The notes below the pieces were generated by a model, which worked only from the letters and a program-made list of their open reading frames with translations, was not told the origin of the DNA and made no database searches. A DNA stretch of 64,000 nt from positions 2,976,001 through 3,040,000 of the forward strand of contig NZ_CP070950.1 of assembly GCF_017084525.1 (NCBI RefSeq). Direction: 5' to 3'. Positions 7,102 through 17,832 of this stretch are shown piece after piece. This DNA comes from Conexibacter sp. SYSU D00693 (GTDB lineage Bacteria > Actinomycetota > Thermoleophilia > Solirubrobacterales > Solirubrobacteraceae). The position numbers were made by a program, and so were the translations under genes. The stretch's first letter is position 1; every line of letters starts with the position of its first letter.

Positions 7102-8007
7102 ATGCGGATCACCCAGGGCATGCTGAACAACCGGCTGCTGAGCGACGCGGCCGCCCGCCAGGCCGAGATCGCCGCCACGCAGCGCGAGATCGCCACGGGC
7201 CGCCGGCTCAACCGCCCGTCCGACGACCCGCTCCAGGTCCGCGAGGCGCTCGTCGAGCGCTCGACGGTCTCGGAGATCGAGGGCCACCGGCGCTCGGCCA
7301 CGTCGGCGACCAGCCGCCTCGACGCGACCGACTCGTCGCTGGGCCAGCTCAGCCAGCTCATCCAGCGGGCCAAGGAGCTCGCGATCCAGGCCGCCAACGG
7401 CACCGTCGACGCCAAGGACCGCGAGACGATGGCCCTCGAGGTCGACCAGATCGCCGAGGCCGCCAAGGACGCCGTGCGCGTCCAGGTCGACGGCGCGTGG
7501 ATCTTCAGCGGCACCGACAGCACGACGCCGCCCTACGCCTTCGGGTCGGACACGTTCGCCGGCAACGCCGCGACGGTCGCCCGCGAGATCGGCCCGGGCG
7601 TGAGCGTCGGCGTGAACGTCAGCGCCGCCAGCGTCCTGGGCTCCGGCCAGGGCGCGGCCGACGGCCTCCTGCTCAACACGCTGCGCGACCTGGCCGATCA
7701 CCTGCGTGGGGGCACCCCCGCCGACCTCGCCGCCCTGCGCGGCGCGGACCTCGCGGGCCTCACCGCCAACCTCGACACCGTCAACGCCGCCCAGGCGACC
7801 GTCGGCGCCGCCCAGGTGCGCGTCGACGCCGCCGTCGCGCGCCTCGACGACCTCGACATGGCCGGCCAGACGCGCCTGCGCGACCTCGAGGGCGCCGACC
7901 TGGCCGAGGCCCTCACCCGCCTGACCACGCAGAAGACCGCCTACGAGGCCGCGCTCAAGACGGGCGCCCAGCTCTTCCAGCTGTCCCTCCTCGACTTCCT
8001 CCGCTAG
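7102..8007 (+). CDS. flgL: Flagellar hook-filament junction protein FlgL (HAP3)
   Basis: The 301-residue protein begins MRITQGMLNNRLLSD and contains the flagellin-like N-terminal helix ATGRRLNRPSDDP, RAKELAIQAANGT, and a QVDGAWIFSGTDSTTPP segment typical of FlgL. The C-terminal helix (AEALTRLTTQKTAYEAAL) packs against the N-terminus. It forms the second junction layer below the filament. The ATG lies 2 bases after the flgK stop. Confidence 0.92.
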   Translation: MRITQGMLNNRLLSDAAARQAEIAATQREIATGRRLNRPSDDPLQVREALVERSTVSEIEGHRRSATSATSRLDATDSSLGQLSQLIQRAKELAIQAANGTVDAKDRETMALEVDQIAEAAKDAVRVQVDGAWIFSGTDSTTPPYAFGSDTFAGNAATVAREIGPGVSVGVNVSAASVLGSGQGAADGLLLNTLRDLADHLRGGTPADLAALRGADLAGLTANLDTVNAAQATVGAAQVRVDAAVARLDDLDMAGQTRLRDLEGADLAEALTRLTTQKTAYEAALKTGAQLFQLSLLDFLR

Positions 8008-8033
8008 ATCCCTCCACCACCACACCGAGGACC

Positions 8034-8495
8034 ATGACCACCATGACCACCCTCCGCTCGAGCCGCTTCGGCGAGCTCGAGGTCCCGCAGGAGTCGATCA
8101 TCGACTTCCCCGCGGGCCTCATCGGTCTGGGCGGCCGCCAGTACGCCCTGCTCGCCAAGAGCGACGACAGCGCCTTCGTGTGGCTGCACTCGCTCGAGGA
8201 CCCCGACCTGGCCCTGCCCGTCACGAACCCGTGGCAGTTCTTCGCCTCCTACGAGGTCGAGCTGGCCGACGAGGAGGCCGCTCGCGTCGGCCTCACCGAC
8301 GCCGACGCCGCCGAGGCCTCCGTGTACGTCACGGTCCGCTGCGGCGAGCGCCCGGAGGACACCTGCGTGAACCTCCGCGCGCCGATCGTCATCTCCGGGG
8401 GCTTCGGCTACCAGGTGATCAACATGGCCCAGGACGCCCCGGTGCGCGCCAAGGTCTTCGCCCAGCAGGAGGCGGCTCAGCCCGAAGCCGCCTAG
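8034..8495 (+). CDS. fliW: Flagellar assembly factor FliW
   Basis: The 153-residue protein shows the FliW pattern: [20 protein letters not shown] at about residues 12-31, [15 protein letters not shown] near 58-72 and a closing [14 protein letters not shown] region. FliW binds flagellin and also sequesters CsrA, so flagellin translation is matched to export. It sits directly upstream of csrA and fliC. GAGGA at 8027 serves the ATG at 8034; a second in-frame ATG lies three codons on. Confidence 0.93.
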   Translation: MTTMTTLRSSRFGELEVPQESIIDFPAGLIGLGGRQYALLAKSDDSAFVWLHSLEDPDLALPVTNPWQFFASYEVELADEEAARVGLTDADAAEASVYVTVRCGERPEDTCVNLRAPIVISGGFGYQVINMAQDAPVRAKVFAQQEAAQPEAA

Positions 8496-8504
8496 GGCAC
8501 GCAG

Positions 8505-8510
8505 TACGCT
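8505..8510 (+). promoter_or_regulatory. -10 element (TACGCT) for leaderless csrA
   Basis: TACGCT ends 7 bases before the csrA ATG, the usual spacing for a leaderless actinobacterial transcript. No Shine-Dalgarno lies in the gap. Confidence 0.4.
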
Positions 8511-8517
8511 CGCCCGC

Positions 8518-8754
8518 ATGCTCATCATCACCCGTCGCCCTGGCGAGAAGGTCATGGTCGGCGACGACGTCGTGGTCGAGGTGATCGAGATCAGCGGGTC
8601 GAACGTGCGCATCGGCATCACGGCGCCCCGCTCGGTCCCGGTCTACCGGGAGGAGATCTGGGCGGCAGTGAAGGCGGAGAACGCGGCAGCAGCCGCGACG
8701 GACGTGGACCGGATGCCCCGGGACCAGTCCGCCGCCGACGACGACCCGACCTAG
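8518..8754 (+). CDS. csrA: Carbon storage / translational regulator CsrA
   Basis: The 78-residue protein begins [20 protein letters not shown] and contains [16 protein letters not shown], the conserved CsrA beta-sheet and RNA-binding edge. A 20-residue acidic, Ala-rich tail is extra to the usual 60-75 residues. CsrA represses translation by binding GGA motifs in leaders. Placed between fliW and fliC it should control flagellin, with FliW as antagonist. The short csrA-fliC gap contains no GGA, so how it acts here is unclear. Confidence 0.95.
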   Translation: MLIITRRPGEKVMVGDDVVVEVIEISGSNVRIGITAPRSVPVYREEIWAAVKAENAAAAATDVDRMPRDQSAADDDPT

Positions 8755-8782
8755 AACCCAACCCCTCACCCGACACTGACTG

Positions 8783-9586
8783 ATGTCCCTCCGCATCAAC
8801 ACGAACATCGAGGCGCTCAGCGCCCACCGCACGCTCGCCAAGAGCACCGCGCAGCTCACCAAGTCCATGGAGAAGCTCTCCACGGGCTCGCGCATCAACC
8901 GCGCCGCCGACGACGCCGCCGGTCTGGGCATCTCCGAGAAGATGCGCTCCCAGATCCGCGGCCTCGCCCAGGCCCAGCGCAACATCCAGGACGGCATCTC
9001 GCTCGTCCAGACCGCCGAGGGCAACCTCGACGAGGTCCACTCGATGCTGCAGCGCGTCCGCGAGCTGGCCGTCCAGTACAAGAACGGCTCCACCGGCTCC
9101 CAGGGCCAGGCGGTCATCCAGTCCGAGATCAACCACCTGGCCTCGGAGATCAACCGCATCGGCACCCAGGCCGAGTTCAACGGCATCACGCTGCTCGACG
9201 CCGCCGGCACCGTGACCTTCCAGGTCGGCAGCGAGGACGGCGACGTCATCACCGTCGACAAGCAGGCGCTGTCCACGGTGGTCCCCGCCGCGACGTTCGC
9301 GCTGGGCGCCGCCACCGACCTGCAGGAGATCGACGCCGCCATCGACGGCGTCTCGAACCTGCGCTCGTCGTTCGGCGCGGCCCAGAACCGCCTCGAGCAC
9401 ACGCTGAACGGCACGGCCGTCTACCAGGAGAACCTGACCGCCGCCGAGTCGCGCATCCGCGACGTCGACATGGCCCAGGAGATGGTCACGATGACCAAGA
9501 ACCAGATCCTGACCCAGGCCGGCCAGGCGATGCTCGCCCAGGCCAACCAGTCGCCCCAGTCGGTCCTCCAGCTCCTGAAGGGCTAG
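8783..9586 (+). CDS. fliC: Flagellin
   Basis: The filament protein has conserved ends: MSLRINTNIEALSAHRTLAK at the start, STGSRINRAADDAAGLGISE near residues 33-52, and a C-terminal QAMLAQANQSPQSVLQLLKG. At 267 residues it is a minimal flagellin: the variable D2/D3 outer domains are missing and only the D0/D1 core plus a short loop remain. The ATG has no Shine-Dalgarno; the 28-base gap after csrA contains a CCGAC core like the local sigma-28 -10. Transcription ends at a strong hairpin (9598-9635). Confidence 0.96.
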   Translation: MSLRINTNIEALSAHRTLAKSTAQLTKSMEKLSTGSRINRAADDAAGLGISEKMRSQIRGLAQAQRNIQDGISLVQTAEGNLDEVHSMLQRVRELAVQYKNGSTGSQGQAVIQSEINHLASEINRIGTQAEFNGITLLDAAGTVTFQVGSEDGDVITVDKQALSTVVPAATFALGAATDLQEIDAAIDGVSNLRSSFGAAQNRLEHTLNGTAVYQENLTAAESRIRDVDMAQEMVTMTKNQILTQAGQAMLAQANQSPQSVLQLLKG

Positions 9587-9597
9587 CCCTCGCGGAC

Positions 9598-9635
9598 GGG
9601 CCTGCGTCTGCAACCCGCAGTGCAGACGCAGGCCC
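9598..9635 (+). terminator. Terminator hairpin after fliC
   Basis: A 14-bp perfect stem (GGGCCTGCGTCTGC / GCAGACGCAGGCCC) with a 10-base loop, 11 bases after the fliC stop. There is no U-tract, as is usual in very GC-rich genomes. Confidence 0.65.
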
Positions 9636-9649
9636 CACGCGCGGCGCGC

Positions 9650-9655
9650 CACAAT
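9650..9655 (+). promoter_or_regulatory. -10 element (CACAAT) for the kinase gene at 9663
   Basis: CACAAT lies 7 bases before the GTG, leaderless spacing. It is one of the few AT-rich hexamers in this gap. Confidence 0.4.
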
Positions 9656-9662
9656 AGGACCT

Positions 9663-11162
9663 GTGAGCAGCCAGCTCGGCACGCTCCTCAGCGGGCGCTA
9701 CCGACTCGACGCGCGGGTCGGCACGGGCGGGATGTCCACGGTCTTCCGTGCGTTCGACACCACGCTCGAGCGCCAGGTCGCGATCAAGCTGATGCACCGC
9801 GACATCGCGGGCCAGCCCGACCAGCTCGAGCGCTTCCGGCGCGAGGCCCGCGCCGTCGCGCAGCTCAGCCACCCGCACGTCGTCGGGGTCATCGACGCCT
9901 CCGAGGACGACGGGACGCCCTACATCGTCTTCGAGTACGTCGAGGGCGAGACGCTCAAGCAGCGCATCCGCCGCCACGGCCGGCTGCCGGTCTCCGAGGC
10001 CGTGGCCTACGCCATCGAGATCGCCCGCGCGCTCGGCGCCGCCCACGAGCGCGGCATCGTCCACCGCGACGTCAAGCCCCAGAACGTCCTCGTCGACGAG
10101 GAGGGCTCGGCGAAGGTCACCGACTTCGGCATCGCCCGCACGCTGGACCAGGACGGGCTGACCGCCGACGGCCGCGTGCTGGGCACGACGGACTACGTCT
10201 CGCCCGAGCAGGCCCTCGGCCACGCGGTCACGGGCCAGAGCGACCTCTACTCCCTGGGCATCGTGCTCTACGAGATGCTCACCGGGGACGTCCCGTTCCA
10301 CGGCGAGAACCAGGTCGCCGTCGCGATGAAGCACGTGCGCGAGGACCTGCCCGACGTGCAGCTCCTGCGCCCCGAGGTCTCGAGCGCGCTGGCCGCCGTC
10401 CTGGACCGTGCCACGGCGAAGGACCTCACCCAGCGCTACGCCGACGACGCCGAGCTCATCGCCGACCTCGAGCAGGTCCTCGCCATCGAGGCCTCGCGCT
10501 CGGGGCAGGTCACGGGCGAGGCGACCGCGGTCCTGCGCACGCTGCCGCCCGAGGCGCGCCGCCGGCTGCCAGGCCGCGTCACCCACCCGGGACGCGTCTT
10601 CGCCGTCCTGGCGCTGGTCGCGGCGGCGATCGTCGCCTTCGCGCTCTTCGTCCTGGCCGACGACCGCGCCACGCGCGGCACCGGCGCGGCGCCGCCCGCC
10701 CGCGACGACCAGGGCCAGGCGCTCAAGGCGATCTCCTTCGGCCAGTCGGCCGCCGGCGACTTCGACCCCCTCGGCGACAACGAGGAGGAGCACCCCGGCG
10801 AGGCGCGCTTCGCGGTGGACAAGAGCACCGGCACCTCGTGGACGACCGAGACCTACCAGGGCGGCCTGCAGAAGGACGGCGTCGGGATCTACGTCAACGC
10901 GCCACCGGCCTTCGCGCCGCGGCGCCTCGACGTCCGCACGCCCAAGCCCGGCTTCTCCTTCGACGTGTACGCCGCGTCGGGCAGCCCGCCCCAGCAGCTG
11001 TCGGGCTGGACGAAGCTCGCCTCGGCCCGGGCGACCGAGGAGCGCACGCGCGTGCCGCTCGACACGGGCGGCCGGCGCTTCCAGTCCTACCTCGTGTGGA
11101 TCACCGCGCTGCCCGAGGGCGCCACCTCGGCGCAGGTCTCCGAGGTCTACCTCTACCGGTGA
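9663..11162 (+). CDS. Membrane Ser/Thr protein kinase with extracellular domain
   Basis: The 499-residue protein has an N-terminal PknB-type kinase (about residues 10-270): glycine loop GTGGMSTVF, catalytic Lys in VAIKLM, HRDVKPQN, DFG and the activation-loop SPEQ. A transmembrane helix lies at about 312-333 (FAVLALVAAAIVAFALFVLA). The C-terminal part (about 360-499) is extracellular and resembles a discoidin/F5-8C-like beta-sandwich (FAVDKSTGTSWTTETYQG), a possible carbohydrate or wall sensor (inference). Its TGA overlaps the start of the LigD-type polymerase gene, which suggests a shared operon. Confidence 0.9.
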   Translation: MSSQLGTLLSGRYRLDARVGTGGMSTVFRAFDTTLERQVAIKLMHRDIAGQPDQLERFRREARAVAQLSHPHVVGVIDASEDDGTPYIVFEYVEGETLKQRIRRHGRLPVSEAVAYAIEIARALGAAHERGIVHRDVKPQNVLVDEEGSAKVTDFGIARTLDQDGLTADGRVLGTTDYVSPEQALGHAVTGQSDLYSLGIVLYEMLTGDVPFHGENQVAVAMKHVREDLPDVQLLRPEVSSALAAVLDRATAKDLTQRYADDAELIADLEQVLAIEASRSGQVTGEATAVLRTLPPEARRRLPGRVTHPGRVFAVLALVAAAIVAFALFVLADDRATRGTGAAPPARDDQGQALKAISFGQSAAGDFDPLGDNEEEHPGEARFAVDKSTGTSWTTETYQGGLQKDGVGIYVNAPPAFAPRRLDVRTPKPGFSFDVYAASGSPPQQLSGWTKLASARATEERTRVPLDTGGRRFQSYLVWITALPEGATSAQVSEVYLYR

Positions 11163-12034
11163 GCCGGCTCACGTCGCCGGAGAAGGTCCTCTGGCCGGCG
11201 ACGGAGCGCACGCCCGCGGTCACGAAGGCCGACTACGCCGCGTACCTCGACCACGTCGCCGCGGCGATGCTGCCCCACGTGCGCGATCGCGCCGTCTCGC
11301 TCCAGCGCTTCCACGGCGGGCTCGGCAGCTCGGGCTTCTTCCAGAAGGACGCCGCCAAGACCGCGCCCGCGTGGCTCAGGACCGTCACCGTCGGCAAGCG
11401 CGGCGGGGGCGAGGTCCACCACCCGCTGCTCCAGGACCGCCGGTCGCTGCAGTGGGTCGCCCAGGTCAACGCGCTCACCGTCCACGTGGCGCCCGTGCGC
11501 CGCGACCGCCTCGACCGGCCCGATCGCCTGACCATCGACCTCGACCCGTCCTCCGAGGACTTCGAGGAGGTGCGCGTCGCCGCGCTGGCCCTCGGCGAGC
11601 GGCTGCGCGGCCACGGCCTGGTCCCGCACGCGATGGTCACCGGCTCCCGCGGCGTGCACGTCGTCTGCCCGCTGCGGCGCACGCGCACGGCCACGGAGGT
11701 CAACGCGTTCGCGGCGGCCGTCGCCGCCGAGGAGGTCGCGCGCGACCCCGACCACCTCACGACCGCGTTCCACAAGGACGAGCGCGGCTCGCGGATCTAC
11801 GTCGACGTCGCGCGCAACGCGCCGGCGCAGACGACGGTCGCGCCGTACTCCCCGCGCGCCCGGGCCGGCGGGCCCGTCGCGGTGCCGCTGCGCTGGGAGG
11901 AGCTGGAGGACCCCGGCCTGCGTCCCGACGGCTGGACCCAGCGCGCGGTGCTCGAGCGCCTCGACGCGCTGGGCGGCGACCCCTGGGCGGCCATCCGCCG
12001 CAGCGCCCGGGGGTGTCCCGCACCTCCCGCGTAG
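11159..12034 (+). CDS. LigD-type DNA polymerase/primase domain protein (NHEJ)
   Basis: The 291-residue protein corresponds to the polymerase (PolDom) module of LigD, an archaeo-eukaryotic primase-fold enzyme that fills ends in non-homologous end joining. Visible motifs are LTSPEKVLWP at the start, the metal-binding LTIDLDPS at about residues 122-129, a conserved GSRGVHVVCPL near 160-170, and the C-terminal YSPRARAGGPVAVPLRWEEL. The ligase and nuclease modules are absent, and no Ku gene is in the window. GTG start overlaps the kinase stop by 4 bp. Stand-alone PolDom proteins are common in actinobacteria. Confidence 0.9.
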   Translation: MSRLTSPEKVLWPATERTPAVTKADYAAYLDHVAAAMLPHVRDRAVSLQRFHGGLGSSGFFQKDAAKTAPAWLRTVTVGKRGGGEVHHPLLQDRRSLQWVAQVNALTVHVAPVRRDRLDRPDRLTIDLDPSSEDFEEVRVAALALGERLRGHGLVPHAMVTGSRGVHVVCPLRRTRTATEVNAFAAAVAAEEVARDPDHLTTAFHKDERGSRIYVDVARNAPAQTTVAPYSPRARAGGPVAVPLRWEELEDPGLRPDGWTQRAVLERLDALGGDPWAAIRRSARGCPAPPA

Positions 12035-12081
12035 GGGGCGCCCCGGTGTCTGGGCCGAACCGGTCGGCCATCGTCGGTGCC

Positions 12082-13497
12082 ATGACCCGCACCCAGAGGT
12101 GGACGCTCGCCGTCGTCTGCGCCGCGACCGCGATGCTCATGCTCGACATCGCCGTCGTGAACACGGCCCTCTCCCGCATCGCGGAGGACCTCCAGACCGA
12201 CGTCACCGGCCTCCAGTGGGTCGTCGACGCCTACACGCTGGCGCTCGCGACCGTCGTGCTCACCGCCGGCTCGCTCGCCGACCGCTTCGGCCGCAAGCGC
12301 CTGTTCCAGTGGGGCCTCGCGCTCTTCACGCTCTCGTCGATCGCCTGTGCCGCGGCGACCGACATCACCTTCCTGAACGTCGCGCGCGCCGTCCAGGGCG
12401 TCGGCGCCGCCGTCATGTTCGCCACGTCGCTGTCGCTCCTGGCCGCCGCCTTCCGCGTCGAGGAGCGGGCCAAGGCGTTCGCCGCCTACGGCGCGGTCAT
12501 CGGTGCCTCGTTCGCCTTCGGGCCGCTCATCGGCGGCGCGCTGACCTCCGGCCTGGACTGGCAGTGGGTCTTCATCGTCAACATCCCGATCGGCCTGGCG
12601 TGCATGGCGATCACCGCCCGGCAGGTCCACGAGTCCGCGGACCCGGCCGCCCCGAAGGTCGACGTCCCGGGGCAGCTCGCGCTGACCGGTGGCCTCTTCC
12701 TGCTCGTGCTCGGCCTGCTGCGCGGCAACGAGGACGGCTGGGGCTCCACGCCGATCCTGCTGGAGCTCGGCGGTGCCGCCGCGTTCCTCGTCGCCTTCGT
12801 CGCCATCGAGGCGCGCGTCGCGCAGCCGATGCTGCCGCTGCGGCTCTTCCGCGACCGCGACTTCACCGGCGCGCAGGTCGCCGCGTACGCGATCTCCGCC
12901 TCGTTCTTCGCGGTCTTCCTCTACACGACGCTCTACCTCCAGCAGGTCCTCGGCCTGTCGGCGATCGAGGCCGGGCTGGTCTACATGCCCGCGACGCTGC
13001 TGAACTTCGTCGTCGCCGGCGCCTCCGCGCAGCTCATGGAGAAGGTCGCCCCGCGCGTGATGATCAGCGTCGGCCTCGGGCTGGTCGCCCTCGGCATGGG
13101 CGTCTCGACGATGGCCGCCGTCGACTCGTCGTGGACGGTCCTGCTGCCCGGCATGGTCATCTGCATGATCGGCACCGGCATGTTCAACCCGGCCCTGGCG
13201 ACCCTCGCGGTCGGCGCGGTGCCCGTCGAGCAGTCGGGCTTGGCCTCGGGCGTCAACGACACGTTCCGCCAGGCGGGCATCGCCGTCGGCGTCGCCGCGC
13301 TGGGCGCGCTCATCCCCACCGAGGAGGTCTTCGGCGGGGGCGACCACGCGGCGTTCGTGGACGGCATGCACGACGCGCTGTGGGCCGGCTCGGCGCTGGC
13401 CGCCGTCGGGGCCGTGGCCGCCTGGGTCCTGATCCGGTGGACGCCGTCGGGGGCCGCCGCCCCGGCGCCCGCCGCGGTCGAGCCCGCCGCCGCCTAG
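12082..13497 (+). CDS. MFS drug exporter, DHA2 (14-TM) family
   Basis: The 471-residue integral membrane protein carries the family signature LDIAVVNTALSRIAEDL in helix 1, GSLADRFGRKRLF in loop 2-3 (motif A) and a motif C-like GASFAFGPLIGGALTS in helix 5. About 14 hydrophobic helices fit the EmrB/QacA branch of proton-coupled exporters. The substrate is not predictable. ATG at 12082, 47 bases after the polymerase gene. It converges on ddl with a 4-bp tail overlap. Confidence 0.9.
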   Translation: MTRTQRWTLAVVCAATAMLMLDIAVVNTALSRIAEDLQTDVTGLQWVVDAYTLALATVVLTAGSLADRFGRKRLFQWGLALFTLSSIACAAATDITFLNVARAVQGVGAAVMFATSLSLLAAAFRVEERAKAFAAYGAVIGASFAFGPLIGGALTSGLDWQWVFIVNIPIGLACMAITARQVHESADPAAPKVDVPGQLALTGGLFLLVLGLLRGNEDGWGSTPILLELGGAAAFLVAFVAIEARVAQPMLPLRLFRDRDFTGAQVAAYAISASFFAVFLYTTLYLQQVLGLSAIEAGLVYMPATLLNFVVAGASAQLMEKVAPRVMISVGLGLVALGMGVSTMAAVDSSWTVLLPGMVICMIGTGMFNPALATLAVGAVPVEQSGLASGVNDTFRQAGIAVGVAALGALIPTEEVFGGGDHAAFVDGMHDALWAGSALAAVGAVAAWVLIRWTPSGAAAPAPAAVEPAAA

Positions 13498-14443
13498 TAC
13501 GTGTGGGCCCGCTCCCGAGCGAAGCGCTCGAGGGCGAGGCGCACGAGCCGGTCGCAGAGCTCTGGGTAGGCCAGCCCGCTGGCCGCCCAGAGCTTCGCGT
13601 ACACGCTGGTCGCGGTGAAGCCGGGCAGCGTGTTGAGCTCGTTGAGCAGGACCTCGTCGCCGTCCACGAAGAAGTCCGCGCGGGCCAGGCCGTCGCAGCC
13701 CGCCAGCGCGTAGGCCTGGACCGCCAGGTCGCGCAGGCGCGCCAGTGCGGTGTCGGAGATGCGCGCCGGCACCTCGAGGCGCATCCCGCCCGCCTCGTAC
13801 TTGGCCTCGAAGTCGTACCAGCCGGCCCCGCGCAGCAGGACGATCTCGCCCGGGGTCGAGACCTCCGGCGCCGTCGGGTGGCCGAGCACCGAGCACTCGA
13901 CCTCGAGCCCCGTGGCGTGCGCCTCGACGATCACCCGCGGGTCGTGCTCGCGCGCCGCCGCGAGCGCCGCGTCGAGGTCCTCTGCGCACTCGACGCGGAC
14001 GATGCCCACCGACGAGCCCATGCGCGAGGGCTTGACCCAGCACGGCAACGACGCGGCGCCGGCGTCCTGCGCGCGCCAGTAGGCGACCTGCGGGATGCCC
14101 GCGCGCGCCATGAGGTCCTTGAAGACGAGCTTGTCCAGGCACGCGGCGCTGGCCAGCACGCCCGAGCCGACGTACGGGACGTCGAGCAGCTCGAGCAGCC
14201 CCTGCACCGTGCCGTCCTCGCCGAAGGCGCCGTGCAGGACCGGGAACGCGGCGTCGCAGCCCAGCAGGCCGCCGCCGGCGCGCAGCGCGACCTCGTCGCC
14301 GTCGCACGTCCAGCGCCCGTCGCGCTCGAGGACGACCTCCACCGGCTCGTGGCCGGCCTGCGCCAGGCCCTCGCGCACCGCGCGCGCCCCCGCCAGCGAC
14401 ACCTCGTGCTCGGACGACCGGCCGCCGCCCAGGACCGCGACCC

Positions 14444-14447
<4 letters not shown>
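13494..14447 (-). CDS. ddl: D-alanine--D-alanine ligase (copy in the pknB operon)
   Basis: An ATP-grasp ligase of 317 residues that makes the D-Ala-D-Ala of peptidoglycan precursors. N-terminal signature VAVLGGGRSSEHEVSLAGAR, PVLHGAFGEDGTVQGLLELL near residues 68-87, ATP-grasp lysine segment PCWVKPSRMGSSVG, and ADFFVDGDEVLLNELNTLPG with metal-binding Glu and Asn. Its ATG overlaps the pknB stop (ATGA), placing it last in the cell-division operon. A second ligase lies at 49218-50159. Confidence 0.92.
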
Positions 14448-16410
<1,963 letters not shown>

Positions 16411-16414
<4 letters not shown>

Positions 16415-17832
16415 CCCAGGAGCTCCTGCATCACGGCCTTGGCGATCGGCGCGGCGACCTCGCCGCCGGTGCCCTGGGTGCACTCGATCGTGGCGGCGAC
16501 CGCGACGCGCGGGTTGCGCAGCGGCGCGAACCCGATGAACCAGACCTGGTTCGGGCAGCTCTCGCGGACCTCGGCGGTGCCCGTCTTGCCGCCGACCTCG
16601 ATGCCCTCGAGCGCGGCGGCGGTGCCCGATCCCTCACGCACGACGTTGCCCATCATGTCGCGCACGGCGTCGGCGGACGCGCCCGACATGACCCGGCCCA
16701 TCTCCTCAGGCTCGAGCTCCTCCTTCGTGCGGCCGTCCGGGTCGACGACCTTGTCGACCAAGCGCGGCTCCATGAGCGTGCCGCCGTTGGCCACCGCGGC
16801 GGACACCATCGCCATCTGCAGCGGCGTGACCAGCAGGCGGTCCTGCCCGATCGCCAGGCGGCCGATGTCGACGAAGCGCGACGTCGCCGGGATGAGCTTG
16901 CCGCCCCGGTAGGCGCCCGACGGCGCCATCTGCGCGTCGGGGTAGTCCAGCGGCGGGTCCTCGCCGAACCCGAGACGCTCCATGTAGCGCTGCATCGTCT
17001 CCTTGCCGAGCTTCTCGGCCACCGACGCCCAGGCGGTGTTCACCGAGTTGGTCAGCGCCGTCGTGAGGTTCACGGGGCCCCAGTCGCGCCCGCCGAAGTT
17101 CGCCAGCGGCGTGCCCGAGAACTCCCGGAGGTTGGACCCGTCGACGACGCTGTCGGGCGTGAAGCGCCCGGAGTCGATCGCCGCGATCGCGGTGACGACC
17201 TTCATCGTCGAGCCCGGGACGTAGGTCGACTGGGTCGCGCGGTTGAGCAGCGGCGCGTCCTGGTCGGTGTTGAGCTCGGCCGACCGGCCCGGCTGGCGCA
17301 GCTCGTTGGGGTCGTAGCCCGGGAACGAGGCCATGACCTTCACCGCGCCGGTCCGCGGGTCGAGGGCGACGACCGAGCCCTTGCGCCCGCCGAGCTGCTG
17401 CAGCGCGACGCGCTGCCCGCCCGGGTCGAGCGTGAGCTGGAGGTTGTCGCCCTCCGCGCGCTTGCCCAGGAGCTGGTCGACGACCGTCGTGAGGTCGTCC
17501 TCCTTGCCCGTCAGCTCGTCGTTGCGCTCGCGCTCGAGGCCGATCTGCCCGAGGCGCGCGTACGAGTAGCCCAGCGCGTGGGCGAACAGGCCGGCGGCGG
17601 GGTAGCGGCGCGAGTAGAAGCGGCCCTCCTTGACCGACCGGGCCAGCAGCGTCCCGTCGTCGGCCCGGATGCGCCCGCGGCGGATCTGCAGCGTCTCGAG
17701 CAGCGGCCGCTGGTTCTTGGCGTTGTCGCGCAGCGCGTCGGCCTCGAACACCGTCCAGCGCGACGTGAACGCGATGAGCACCGCGAAGAGCACCACGACG
17801 AGGACGAACAGCCGCGAGATCGAGGCGTTCAC
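16411..17832 (-). CDS. pbpA: Penicillin-binding protein 2 family (PbpA)
   Basis: A 473-residue class B transpeptidase that cross-links peptidoglycan outside the membrane. A single N-terminal anchor at about residues 8-25 (FVLVVVLFAVLIAFTS). Active-site Ser in PGSTMKVV (SxxK), second motif SVN in LTNSVNTAW, and KTG in GGKTGTAEV. The dimerisation domain is short, as in actinobacterial PbpA. GTG start overlaps the rodA stop, and its own TGA overlaps the pknB GTG. It works with the RodA/FtsW glycosyltransferase encoded just before it. Confidence 0.94.
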
